This document shows, one piece after another, positions 18,646-26,923 of a stretch of DNA of 64,000 nt. Source of the stretch: Streptomyces venezuelae (GTDB lineage: Bacteria > Actinomycetota > Actinomycetes > Streptomycetales > Streptomycetaceae). The notes under the pieces are model-generated. The model made no database searches, had not been told where the DNA came from, and saw only the letters and a list, made by a program, of their open reading frames with translations. The DNA is taken from positions 1 through 64,000 of the forward strand of contig NZ_CP029194.1 in the NCBI RefSeq assembly GCF_008642375.1, read 5' to 3'. Numbering within the stretch: position 1 is the stretch's first letter; every line of letters begins with the position of its first letter. A program made the translations under genes and the position numbers.

Positions 18646-18666
18646 ATTGCCACGAGGAGCGTCCCT

Positions 18667-19794
18667 GTGACCGTCACCGCGTCCCCCAGCTCACGCGCTG
18701 CCGAGATCCTGTCCCGGCCTGTCACGCTGAACGGCCTGACCGTCCCGAACCGCATCGCGATGGCCCCGATGACCCGCATGTTCTCCCCCGGCGGAGTCCC
18801 CGGCGAGGACGTGCGGTCGTACTACGCCCGACGCGCCGCGGCCGGCGTCGGCCTGATCGTCACCGAGGGGACCTACGTCGGCCACGAGTCGGCCGGGCAG
18901 AGCGACCGCGTGCCGCGGTTCCACGGCGAGGAGCAGCTCGCGGGCTGGGCGAAGGTCGCCGAGGACGTCCACGCGGCCGGCGGCACGATCGTGCCGCAGC
19001 TGTGGCACATCGGCATGGTGCGCGAGCAGGGCCAGGCGCCGTACCCCGACGCACCGGCGATGGGCCCCTCCGGCATCCGCACGGACGGCACCGAGGGCGC
19101 GGGCAAGGCCATGACCCAGAGCGACCTGGACGACGTCATCGGCGCCTTCGCCGAGGCCGCCGCGGCCGCCGAGCGCATCGGCTTCGACGGCGTCGAGCTG
19201 CACGGCGCCCACGGCTACCTCCTGGACCAGTTCCTGTGGGCGGGGACGAACCGCCGTACCGACGCCTACGGCGGCGACCCTGTGGCCCGTACGAAGTTCG
19301 CGGCCGAGATCGTGGCCGCGGTCCGCCGGTCCGTCTCGCCCGAGTTCCCGGTGATCTTCCGCTACTCGCAGTGGAAGCAGGACGCCTACGACGCGCGGCT
19401 CGCCGAGACCCCGCAGGAGCTCGAGGCGATCCTCGCCCCGCTCGCCGCGGCCGGCGTCGACGTCTTCCACGCTTCCACCCGCCGCCACTGGATCGCCGAG
19501 TTCGACGACTCGGACCTCAATCTGGCCGGCTGGACCAAGAAGCTCACCGGCAGGCCCACCATCACTGTCGGCTCGGTCGGCCTCGACGGCGACTTCATCC
19601 ACGCCTTCGCCGGCCAGGGCGCACCGGTCCAGGGCATCGACGAGCTCCTCGACCGTCTGGAGCGGGACGAGTTCGACATGGTCGCCGTCGGCCGCGCGCT
19701 GCTCCAGGACCCGGAATGGGCTGCGAAGGTCCTCGCCGGGCGCACCGACGAACTGAAGCCGTACGACGCGTCCGCCGTGAGGACGCTCAGCTAG
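18667..19794 (+). CDS. Old yellow enzyme-family NADH:flavin oxidoreductase (ene-reductase)
   Basis: 375 aa from a GTG at 18667 with GAGGAG upstream. FMN-barrel features are in order: LTVPNRIAMAPMTRMFSPGG, VPQLWHIGM, VELHGAHGYLLDQFL (the HxxH-like substrate pair is HGAH), NRRTDAYGG, VGSVGLDG and DMVAVGRALLQDPEW. Such enzymes reduce activated C=C bonds of enals, enones, nitro compounds and quinones using NAD(P)H. It is probably repressed by the divergent MarR protein. A strong terminator follows 40 bp after the stop. Confidence 0.93.
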   Translation: MTVTASPSSRAAEILSRPVTLNGLTVPNRIAMAPMTRMFSPGGVPGEDVRSYYARRAAAGVGLIVTEGTYVGHESAGQSDRVPRFHGEEQLAGWAKVAEDVHAAGGTIVPQLWHIGMVREQGQAPYPDAPAMGPSGIRTDGTEGAGKAMTQSDLDDVIGAFAEAAAAAERIGFDGVELHGAHGYLLDQFLWAGTNRRTDAYGGDPVARTKFAAEIVAAVRRSVSPEFPVIFRYSQWKQDAYDARLAETPQELEAILAPLAAAGVDVFHASTRRHWIAEFDDSDLNLAGWTKKLTGRPTITVGSVGLDGDFIHAFAGQGAPVQGIDELLDRLERDEFDMVAVGRALLQDPEWAAKVLAGRTDELKPYDASAVRTLS

Positions 19795-19803
19795 CGTCGC
19801 GCG

Positions 19804-20544
19804 TCACGACTGCGCGGCGACGCGGCCGACTGACGGGTGCGGCCCGGCTGAAAAGCCGGGCCGCACCCGTGTCGAAGTGTCCGCCCCGCCGACACACGGC
19901 GGACGGCCACCAGCCTTCGACGAGGAGCGGCACAAGAAGCGCAGCACCGTCGATCGGGCGATCAACCGCCCCAACAGTCCCGCGGGGTCGCCACTCGCTA
20001 CGACAAACGCGGCCACGTCTTCCTCGGCACCGCAACCGTCACGGCCCTCGCCATCCGGCTCCGCACGTGATCGGTCGGTGCCGAATGGTTGCTCGCCTCT
20101 TGTTCGTTCAGAGCAGGGCAAGCTGTGCTCGTAGCCCTCAACCTTGTAGCCCTTGAACATGAGCGAGACCTCCTCCCGAACCGGCCCTCGCAGGCAGGGA
20201 ATGGCGTTCTCCAAATGCGTCCGGGCCTCAAGCAGGCACTCCAGAACCTGAAAATAGACGGCGCCGCGCCGATGCTCGCCGGTGTCGGCGCAGACGTCTT
20301 CCGCTCAGCCGAGACATCGCCGCAGCAGGTCGCCGTCCAGTTCCGCACGTTCCAGAGCCGGCTGGAGAACCGGCCTCGTCAGGAGGTCGAGCGGGTTCTC
20401 GTGGAGATGGAGCCCCGTGTCGGCTGTCGGCAGCGCTTCATCCTGCCGAAGCCCGTACTTCTCCTCGACCAGACGCCTGGTCTCGGGAACGCGTTCAACC
20501 AGCGGAGTCAGGGCATCGTCGTCAGCGATCCCAGCACCGTCCAT
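19804..20544 (-). pseudogene. Hypothetical gene interrupted by an in-frame TGA
   Basis: A reading from the ATG near 20544 (DDDALTPLVERVPETRRLVE, LHLHENPLDLLTRPVLQPAL) ends at a TGA at 20305-20307. The same frame continues open past it as AEDVCADTGEHRRGAVYFQV, then ARTHLENAIPCLRGPVREEV. The pattern of an acidic helical protein resembles small immunity-like proteins such as DUF7674, with low certainty. TGG-to-TGA (CLGW to CLG-stop) is the simplest lesion. The true 3' end is uncertain because the frame runs into the terminator of the ene-reductase. Confidence 0.5.
19834..19869 (+). terminator. Hairpin with 16-bp perfect arms and GAAA tetraloop
   Basis: CGGGTGCGGCCCGGCT pairs exactly with AGCCGGGCCGCACCCG around GAAA, just downstream of the ene-reductase. 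It is one of the strongest terminators in the window. Confidence 0.85.
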
Positions 20545-20917
20545 CCCGTCGCGCGACGACGGCAGGGAATCGTCCGGCCGCCGGCGCTTGTGTAAATCGA
20601 GGCATGCCCGGCTACTCCGCTTACACGCATGATCGCCCTGACAGTTCCTAGTCGAAGAGCCATCGGACACTGCCCAGCTTTAGCAGAGGGCGGAACGTTC
20701 CGGAGCAGCTGTAGGCCGCCACCCACCGAGCACGGGTGCCGGCCTGCGTTGTATCGCCGCCATGACACCAGGTCAACAACAGGTAGGGGATGAGAGATAG
20801 CCTAGGAACTGTCCCAGCTTGATCCCGGTCCGCAGAACGAGCCTGAGGGGACGTTCAGGCCTCGTTCCATGCGTGGGCGCGGCCTCCGCGCACCCGTCTC
20901 CCTCCCCGCCTCATCGG

Positions 20918-21127
20918 TCACTTCTCGCGGTCCTCTGGTTCTGAAGCCTCAGGCAACCTGCCCCTTAGTCGGTAGACGTCGTGGCGGGCGCCCCAGACCA
21001 GGCGCTGCAGGAGCGCGGAGAAGTATCCGAGACGAGCAGCCCTCAGCCGAGTCCCAGAAGTCCGCGGGGGCGTACGCCTCCGTGGCCTCGGAAGTGTGCG
21101 GCCGCTCTTCTTCGCTGCTTCCTTCAT
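20918..21127 (-). pseudogene. Small downstream partner gene, probably frameshifted
   Basis: A 69-aa frame starts at an ATG overlapping the preceding stop as ATGA. Codon bias suggests the authentic reading changes frame twice. EATEAYAPADFWDSAEG is GC-biased in one frame and YFSALLQRLVWGARHDVYRL in another. It was probably one small protein translated with the 21124-21561 gene. Function unknown. Confidence 0.35.
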
Positions 21128-21561
21128 TTCGCTGACCGTCGTGGTGCGAGTGCGGGATATACGTCCCGTGGGGAGAAGAGCGTCCCACTTCCGTCGGGTG
21201 GGACGAGCCAGGAAAGCCCGGACACTCTCCGGCCGGGGTCGGGCACGGCCAGCCAGGTCCCGGTCGTCAGATGCCGAGCGGCGCGCTCCAACCTCGTGGC
21301 GGGGCTGCCTGGAGTCATCAGGAGCACAAGTTCCTGACGCCTGGTATCGCGGAGCACTGGGCCGGTTGTTGGGTGCCCCGAGCGTGCGACAGAGTTCAGA
21401 AAGCTGTGTCCCAGCGCCTCCGGGACCGCCAGGGCGTCCCAGAGCCGCCCTGCCGGCAGGAGCACCACACCCCGTTCGCTCAGTCTCCATTCACGCAGAC
21501 ACGCGGTGGGGTCGTCATCAGCGGAAGCCAGCCACCGAGCCGACCACAAAGAGGGATTCAT
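21124..21561 (-). CDS. Hypothetical protein, 145 aa (Streptomyces-type small conserved protein)
   Basis: The centre reads VVLLPAGRLWDALAVPEALG, and the end ATRHLTTG-like then GLSWLVPPDGSGTLFSPRDV. This layout (WDAV/L motif, then VAVP and LVPPDGSGT) recalls a common small-protein family of unknown role in Streptomyces, often found in gene pairs beside helix-turn-helix regulators. No signal peptide or membrane helix. The following small frame overlaps by 4 bases. Confidence 0.55.
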   Translation of the reverse strand: MNPSLWSARWLASADDDPTACLREWRLSERGVVLLPAGRLWDALAVPEALGHSFLNSVARSGHPTTGPVLRDTRRQELVLLMTPGSPATRLERAARHLTTGTWLAVPDPGRRVSGLSWLVPPDGSGTLFSPRDVYPALAPRRSAK

Positions 21562-21675
21562 CTGCTACCTCGTTCCCGGGATCAGCCGACGAAGTGGCCG
21601 ACTATCCCGGATCAACAGCGGCATGGGCAGGGAGGCGGAGCGTGGCGGATTCGACCGGCCGATTCTTGTGATCTG

Positions 21676-22020
21676 TCAGACGTTGCCAATCCCACTGAGC
21701 CACCGCCGCAGCGCGATGTGGGTGGTGTCGTCCAGCGTGCAGAGGGCCTCGATGGCGTCGAGGTCGCCCGGCAGGGGCGCGATACCCGCCGTGGTGAGAG
21801 CGGCGTGCAGCTCCAGCCGGCGGCGGTCGGCCGGCTCCAGACGAATGGACAGGCGGCTCGTGGGCTCAGCCGCCCGCAGCGGGTAGTCGCCGAACGCCAT
21901 GGTGCCGCGGGCCGTGGACGTCTCCTCGTGCCAGTCGTCGATGTGCGCGGCAGGGAAGCGGTACGGGTCGAGATCCAACAGTGCGGCCGGAGTGTTTTCG
22001 AGCGCCTGAAACCCAGTCAT
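21676..22020 (-). CDS. Hypothetical protein, 114 aa
   Basis: The start at 22020 was chosen because GGAGG lies 6 bases upstream; the frame upstream of it has no ribosome-binding site. The protein begins MTGFQALENTPAALLDLDPY and contains RLSIRLEPADRRRLELHAAL and a C-terminal ALRRWLSGIG. Soluble and acidic, with no known motif. It stands alone. Confidence 0.5.
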   Translation of the reverse strand: MTGFQALENTPAALLDLDPYRFPAAHIDDWHEETSTARGTMAFGDYPLRAAEPTSRLSIRLEPADRRRLELHAALTTAGIAPLPGDLDAIEALCTLDDTTHIALRRWLSGIGNV

Positions 22021-22942
22021 GAGTGCCTCCGCAGTCGTCGTGCAACTGCAGAGGACGACGGCACGGGGGCTGAGGACAGTTGCGGCACAAGGGGACATCC
22101 ACCCGCATGTCCCCTACTCCATCTCGTCACAAGAGAGATGACCTGACCGGCCGGGTGCACCGCATACGCCGCTCGCGGACCTCGTCAGGCGAGATCCATC
22201 CGCCCGAGCGCCCTCGGCCGCGACGAGGTCCCCGGCGGTGACCGACGGCCCCGATACCGGCCCGCGGGAACGCCAGCGCGTCGGAGAACGGGAACGCGAC
22301 CTCACAGGTCATCCGTAGAGCATCGCTTGAAGGGGCTTGAGGCCGAGGTCCTCCCGCAACGCATGGCGGCAACGATGCTCGCCCGGGCCAGCGAGACGTC
22401 CGGAGGGGGTGCCGGATCTGATGTACGTCCTGGGACGATTCACCCCCGCCGCTGTAGCGTGCCGCTGGCTGGGCTCCGGGGGCGGGAGGGTCGCTCCTGG
22501 GAGCTTCGATCCGCTGGGGGTACTGGGGCGACAGAGGGGGACGGTGACGGACGAGGTCAGCGTGCCGCGGAGGCCAGAGCCTCAGGACCAGTCGGCGGGG
22601 CAGTCTGCCGGTTTCGGCCTGGCGGTGGCGTCGCAAGCGCCCTGGCCCCTGGAACAGGCCGCCGACGCGACCCTGTGCAGTGTCCGGCGGATCAGAGCCC
22701 GGGTACTCAGGGTGGCCACTCCGCTGGCCGGTATGAATCGTCCGCGTTCGTCACAGTGCCGTCCGTGATTCATCAGATGGTGCGTACTCGTGTTCATCGG
22801 ACGCGTATGCCGGACGGGTATGGCTACGGTCGTTCGTGTCGTCCCACGGGGGGCGGCACCGGTCGAGTGCCGCATGCGCCAGGACCGTCCCGGCCTTCCG
22901 CGCCGGTGCGGAGCGCGCCCGGGCGGCTCCCAGGGAGTGGAC
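22021..22942. other. Long stretch without a supported gene
   Basis: Overlapping frames on both strands lack start signals and family features. The sequence may include remnants, but nothing is identifiable. Confidence 0.4.
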
Positions 22943-23482
22943 ATGGGTTCTGTTGGTCGTAGGAGCGTCGCGGTGATGGCAGCCGCTCTGGCGTCGCTGG
23001 GGGCGGCGAGCGGTGTCGCCGCGACCGCGACCCCCTCGTCACCCGCGCCGTGCAGCGGCGCGGAATGCCCCAGCCTGAAGCCGGTCAGGCTCACGACCAG
23101 CCAGGCCACCTTGAACGTCACCCAGATGCAACTGGAGAACATTCACGCGATGGCCTCCGACGCCATCACCGGGGAGCCCATCCGTGGAGCGAAGATCGTG
23201 TTCGCCACCGTCGGCGGCCGGACGCTGGGGGCCGCCTTCACCGACTACGACGGTGTGGCCTCGATCACCGCCCCGGAGAACCTGGGTCCCGGAACCCTTC
23301 AGGAGCTGCTCGGCGGTTACGAAGCCGCGCTCGTCGGCGACGGCGTACACGCTCCCGTCGGGGCCCACGGGGCCATCACCGTCGGTACCGACCAGGGGCC
23401 CGGGGTACCGGGCGCTCCGTGCTCGCTCTGCAGTGACCGTGGGCTCAAGCAGGACGTGGTCCCGGTCGACTGGAGCCGGTGA
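22943..23482 (+). CDS. Secreted protein ending in the first strand of a peptidase-S74-like domain
   Basis: 179 aa. A signal peptide (residues 1-27, hydrophobic VAVMAAALASLGAASGVAAT) is followed by a beta-rich region about 45-150 (HAMASDAITGEPIRGAKIVF, AFTDYDGVASITAPENLGPG) resembling a carboxypeptidase-regulatory or Ig-like fold. The last 17 residues, SDRGLKQDVVPVDWSR, match the conserved opening of S74 intramolecular chaperones (SDxRLKxD). The domain then stops and continues in the next gene, which overlaps by GTGA. This is a first gene of a three-gene coupled operon. Confidence 0.75.
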   Translation: MGSVGRRSVAVMAAALASLGAASGVAATATPSSPAPCSGAECPSLKPVRLTTSQATLNVTQMQLENIHAMASDAITGEPIRGAKIVFATVGGRTLGAAFTDYDGVASITAPENLGPGTLQELLGGYEAALVGDGVHAPVGAHGAITVGTDQGPGVPGAPCSLCSDRGLKQDVVPVDWSR

Positions 23483-23868
23483 CGATGGGGATCCTCCACC
23501 GGAGGGCTCGGGCAGTCCGCGACACTTCTCCGGACCCTGGCGCGGCAGTTCCGCGGGACGGCATCGCCGTGGCCCCGGTCAGCGCGGTCAACGGCTTCGC
23601 CGTCCTGGCGACCGTGGCCGCGCTGCCGGTCAGCACCTGGCGCTACGTGTGGGAGCCCGAGGACGTCCGTCACCTCGGGCCGATGGCCCAGGACTGGCAC
23701 GCGGCTTTCGGCTTCAACCGGGACGACACCAGGATCCCCGTCGTCGACGGCCTCGGCGTGGCCCTGGTCTGTATCCAGGCGCTCCAACGCCAGGTGGAGG
23801 AGCTCGGGGCCGAAGTGGCCCGGTTGCGCGAGGGCGCGGCCACGGCCCCGTCCGAGGCGGGGCGATGA
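23479..23868 (+). CDS. Peptidase-S74-like (tail-fibre chaperone) domain piece
   Basis: 129 aa from a GTG overlapping the previous stop by 4 bases. From residue 42 the sequence VLATVAALPVSTWRYVWEPE, then HLGPMAQDWHAAFGF, VDGLGVALVCIQALQRQVEE and a short coiled coil is the remainder of the S74 domain begun in the previous gene. The N-terminal 41 residues fit no family and look like inserted sequence. The two pieces are in different frames, so this is either a split gene kept by coupling or a decayed fusion. In phages the domain trimerises tail spikes and cleaves itself off. Confidence 0.65.
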   Translation: MTMGILHRRARAVRDTSPDPGAAVPRDGIAVAPVSAVNGFAVLATVAALPVSTWRYVWEPEDVRHLGPMAQDWHAAFGFNRDDTRIPVVDGLGVALVCIQALQRQVEELGAEVARLREGAATAPSEAGR

Positions 23869-24542
23869 CGGTGCACGGTCTGTCGCCGGATTCCACGGAG
23901 GCGGTCTGGCGGATTCCGGCAACGGTCTGCCGCATCACCGGGTTCCTGGGCGAGCGGACAGCCAGCCTCCTGCTCGAGCGTGCCATCGCCTCCACGGGCG
24001 ACCGGCTGAAGCCTTCTCTGGTCCGGGACCGAGAGCTGGCCCCTGACCTGCGCAAGTCCCGGTCGTGCCCCGACTTCCAGGCACCTGAGCTGCTGGCGGC
24101 CATCGACGACGTCCGGGAGGCCCTCGAACACACGCTGGGGGTCGACTGCCGCTACACCGAGCCCAGTTACGGCCTCAACGTGCACAACGACGGTGACTTC
24201 TACGGGCCGCACCAGGACACCAGCGCCGCGTACGCCCCCCGCCGTCTGCTCACGTTCGTGTACTACCTGCACCGCACGCCCCGGCCCTTCGGGGGCGGCG
24301 AGCTGCGGGTCTTCGACGCCGCCCTGCCGCTGCACACCGAGACGACCGGAGCGTGGGAAGAACGTACCTGGCGGGACTGGGAGCCCGAGCACGACAGCAT
24401 CGTGTTCTTCCTGCCCACAGCCTGGCACGAGGTGCGACCGGTCGTGTGCCCCGGAAGGCAGCACGGGGACAGCCGCTTCGCCATCAACGGCTGGCTGTGC
24501 GCACCCGACCCCGCGCACCGCGGCGGCGAGGAGTGCCGGTGA
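23865..24542 (+). CDS. 2-oxoglutarate/Fe(II)-dependent oxygenase (prolyl-4-hydroxylase-like)
   Basis: 225 aa, start overlapping the S74 piece as ATGA. The double-stranded beta-helix metal triad is visible: His and Asp in GPHQDTS, and a distal His in TAWHEVRPV, followed by SRFAINGWL whose Arg should bind 2-oxoglutarate. FVYYLHRTPRPFGGGELRVF is the typical core. Such enzymes hydroxylate protein side chains. The upstream secreted S74-type proteins are the obvious candidate substrates, by context only. It sits 177 bp before the Tn3 element. Confidence 0.85.
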   Translation: MTVHGLSPDSTEAVWRIPATVCRITGFLGERTASLLLERAIASTGDRLKPSLVRDRELAPDLRKSRSCPDFQAPELLAAIDDVREALEHTLGVDCRYTEPSYGLNVHNDGDFYGPHQDTSAAYAPRRLLTFVYYLHRTPRPFGGGELRVFDAALPLHTETTGAWEERTWRDWEPEHDSIVFFLPTAWHEVRPVVCPGRQHGDSRFAINGWLCAPDPAHRGGEECR

Positions 24543-24714
24543 GAAGCGGGCCAGAGCCTGATCCGCCGGACAGGGCCCAGTCGACTCCACGGCTCGGGCG
24601 GGGACGACGATGCGGCGGTCGATCCGTGGGCGGGCTCCTCCACGGCCGGTCCTGTCCGTCCGAGGAACCGCCTCACAGTCGAAGCGGGAAGGGCGGAGAG
24701 CTGCCGATCGTGTC

Positions 24715-24719
24715 GACTC
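24715..24719. repeat. Left 5-bp target-site duplication GACTC
   Basis: GACTC immediately precedes the left inverted repeat and is repeated at 31224-31228 after the right one, the duplication length made by Tn3-family transposition. Confidence 0.85.
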
Positions 24720-24772
24720 GGCCCCGTAGTCCTAGCTCGGACACCGGGGAGCAAGTAACCCGCCGGTAGCTT
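24720..24772 (+). repeat. Left terminal inverted repeat of the Tn3 element
   Basis: 53 bp starting GGCCCCGTAGTCC and ending GGTAGCTT. It differs from the complement of the right end at two positions and reaches the last base of the resolvase stop codon region. Confidence 0.92.
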
Positions 24773-25374
24773 CAGGGCTTTGCGACGGCGGTCTTCTTCG
24801 GCTGGCGGGGCACGGTCTTCTCGCGGTCAAGGTGTCCGTAGACCGTGGAGCGGGGGACGTTGAACATGTCGGCAATCTGCTGGACGGTCTTCTCGCGAGC
24901 GTCGTAGAGCTGCTGGGCCAGTTCGGCCTGGTCCGGAGTCAGCTTGGGGCGGCGCCCGCCGACCCGGCCGCGGGCCCGCGCGGAGGCGAGCCCGTCGTTG
25001 GTGTTCGCCACGATCAGTTCACGCTGGAGCTCCGCGAGCACGGACAGCATCCCGAACATTGCCCGACCCTCCATCGTGGAGGTGTCGATGCCCTGCTCGA
25101 TGATGTGCAGCCCGATGCCACGCGCGCGCAGGTCGGCTCCAAGTGTCACCAAGTGCAGTACGGAACGGGAGAGTCGGTCGAGCCGGGTGACCTTCAGCGT
25201 GTCGCCCTCGCGCAGCACCTGCAGGACGAGGTCGAGCTTCGGGCGGGATGCCTTCGCACCGCTCGCGGTGTCGACGTGGATGTGGTCGCGGTCGACGCCG
25301 GCCCGCAGAAGGGCGTCGATCTGATGATCAGGGTTCTGGTCGGCGCTGGAGACACGCGCGTAGCCGATGAGCAT
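24772..25374 (-). CDS. tnpR: Serine resolvase / site-specific recombinase of the Tn3 element
   Basis: 200 aa from the ATG at 25374; upstream codons belong to the res region. The catalytic domain begins MLIGYARVSSADQNPDHQID with the nucleophilic Ser in YARVSS. It continues LKVTRLDRLSRSVLHLVTL (the conserved RLDRLSRS) and AMFGMLSVLAELQRELI. A C-terminal helix-turn-helix (IADMFNVPRSTVYGHLDRE) binds res. Its job is to resolve the cointegrate after replicative transposition. Its stop codon overlaps the left inverted repeat. Confidence 0.95.
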   Translation of the reverse strand: MLIGYARVSSADQNPDHQIDALLRAGVDRDHIHVDTASGAKASRPKLDLVLQVLREGDTLKVTRLDRLSRSVLHLVTLGADLRARGIGLHIIEQGIDTSTMEGRAMFGMLSVLAELQRELIVANTNDGLASARARGRVGGRRPKLTPDQAELAQQLYDAREKTVQQIADMFNVPRSTVYGHLDREKTVPRQPKKTAVAKP

Positions 25375-25427
25375 GTGTCGGAATCTATCGGCCGGACCGT
25401 TCACCGACGTTGATTCCCGACGCGAGT

Positions 25428-25496
25428 TGTCGACAGTGCCCACCTGCGGGTTCGTGATCACGGGCGTGAGTGTCGACAGACGGTCGTTTCTCGACA
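25428..25496. promoter_or_regulatory. Candidate res (resolution) site
   Basis: TGTCGACA occurs at 25428-25435 and again at 25471-25478. The second pairs with TCGACA at 25491-25496 to make an inverted repeat of about 26 bp. The cluster lies between the divergent resolvase and the cargo operon, where Tn3-family res sites sit. Confidence 0.55.
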
Positions 25497-25597
25497 CCCG
25501 AGCGAAATCTGGCAAGCGCCAGGATCGCGCGGCTGGCTCCCTTCAGCGCCGGGCGGCTGGCGCCCGCAGCGCACCCCTTGCCGAATGGTCGATTCAG

Positions 25598-25637
25598 AGG
25601 GCTATAGTGCTAGGTAACTAGATAAATGGAGGAACCG
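25598..25637 (+). promoter_or_regulatory. Promoter and candidate operator of the cargo operon
   Basis: An AT-rich patch with TATAGT (possible -10) overlaps CTAGGTAACTAG, a symmetric element, just before the GGAGG ribosome site of the GntR gene. YtrA-type GntR proteins usually repress their own promoter. Inference from position. Confidence 0.45.
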
Positions 25638-26030
25638 GTGATTGAGTTCCACCTGAACAGCCGGTCCGGTTTGCCCCCTTACCAGCAGCTGGTCCAGCAA
25701 GTTCGGCATGCACTGCGCCTGGGTCTGCTGAACGAGGGGGACCGGCTGCCGACAGTCAAGGACGTGGCGAAGCAGATGGCGGTCAACCCGAACACGGTGC
25801 TCAAGGCGTACCGGGAGCTGGAGCACAACGGCTTGGTGGCCGCCCGCCCCGGCGTGGGCACGTTCGTGACCCGCACGCTGGCCGACGCCTCGCTCGCCGC
25901 ACATGGGCCTCTGCAGAAGGACCTACAGCGCTGGCTGACCAAGGCCCGGCTTGCCGGGCTCGACGACGAGAGCATCGAGGCGCTGTTCATGAACACGTTT
26001 CGCAACGCCGCCGGAGAGGACGTAGCGTGA
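25638..26030 (+). CDS. GntR-family regulator, YtrA type
   Basis: 130 aa from the GTG at 25638, chosen because GGAGG lies 5 bases upstream; an ATG 4 codons earlier has none. The winged helix (GLLNEGDRLPTVKDVAKQMA, NPNTVLKAYRELEHNGLVAA, PGVGTFVT) is followed by only about 50 residues, the short YtrA-type effector part. YtrA regulators repress ABC transporter operons that respond to cell-wall antibiotics. It overlaps the ATPase gene by GTGA, and autoregulation is likely. Confidence 0.92.
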   Translation: MIEFHLNSRSGLPPYQQLVQQVRHALRLGLLNEGDRLPTVKDVAKQMAVNPNTVLKAYRELEHNGLVAARPGVGTFVTRTLADASLAAHGPLQKDLQRWLTKARLAGLDDESIEALFMNTFRNAAGEDVA

Positions 26031-26923
26031 GCGCCGTCTTTCGAGCCCAGGGCCTGGGCAAGAGGTACAAGCAGCGCTGGGCGCTGCAGAACTGCAACCT
26101 GGACGTCCCGGCTGGCCGGGTGGTGGGCCTGGTCGGCCCCAACGGCGCCGGCAAGTCGACCTTATTGAACCTGGCCTCCGGCATGCTGACCCCGACGGCC
26201 GGGACCATCGAGGTGTGCGGTGGTCGTCCTGCCGCGGGTGTGGAACAGCTGGCCAAGGTCGGCTTCGTTGCCCAGGACACCCCGGTCTATGCGGCGCTGA
26301 GCGTCGCCGACCACCTCGACCTCGGCAAGCGCCTTAACCCGAACTGGGACGACGCCGTGGCGCGCGACCGGATCCGTCGCCTCGGTCTGGACCCCAAGCA
26401 GAAGGCCGGCAAGCTGTCCGGCGGCCAGCGCGCGCAGCTTGCTCTCACCCTGGGCATCGCCAAGCGCCCGGAGCTGCTGATCCTGGACGAGCCGGTCGCG
26501 GCCCTGGACCCGCTCGCCCGAAGGGAGTTCATGCAGGACCTGATGGAGGCCGTCGCCGAGCACGAGCTGAGCGTTGTGCTCTCCTCCCACCTGGTCTCCG
26601 ACGTGGAGCGGACCTGCGACTACGTCATCGTCCTGGTCGACTCCCAGGTGCAGGTGGCCGGCGACATCGACGACCTGGTCGCCTGCCACCACCGGCTCAC
26701 CGGACCACGCCGGGACCCGGACACGCTCCCAGCCGGCCAGCACGTCATCACCGCCAGCCACACCGACCGGCAGACCACTCTGCTGGTGCGCACCGACACC
26801 GCGGTCCACGATCCGTCCTGGACTGTCAGCCCGCTCGGTCTGGAAGACATCGTCCTGGCCTACATGACCCGGCCCGCCGATGCGGTACGCGACACCCGGC
26901 CCGCACTGGAGGTACTCCGATGA
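26027..26923 (+). CDS. ABC transporter ATP-binding protein
   Basis: 298 aa, GTG start overlapping the GntR stop. Walker A is GPNGAGKSTL, the Q-loop lies at VAQDTPVY, the signature is LSGGQRAQLAL, Walker B is LLILDEPVAALDP and the H-loop is SSHLVSD. The 75-residue C-terminal extension, which is not ATPase core, may contact the permease. It powers the membrane partner encoded next. Similar YtrB-like exporters act in antibiotic self-defence or bacitracin-type stress, but substrate is unknown. Confidence 0.93.
   Translation: MSAVFRAQGLGKRYKQRWALQNCNLDVPAGRVVGLVGPNGAGKSTLLNLASGMLTPTAGTIEVCGGRPAAGVEQLAKVGFVAQDTPVYAALSVADHLDLGKRLNPNWDDAVARDRIRRLGLDPKQKAGKLSGGQRAQLALTLGIAKRPELLILDEPVAALDPLARREFMQDLMEAVAEHELSVVLSSHLVSDVERTCDYVIVLVDSQVQVAGDIDDLVACHHRLTGPRRDPDTLPAGQHVITASHTDRQTTLLVRTDTAVHDPSWTVSPLGLEDIVLAYMTRPADAVRDTRPALEVLR

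Noticed and set aside
24832..25413. A 193-codon frame opposite the resolvase
   Set aside because: Antisense to a clear serine recombinase, and without known motifs.
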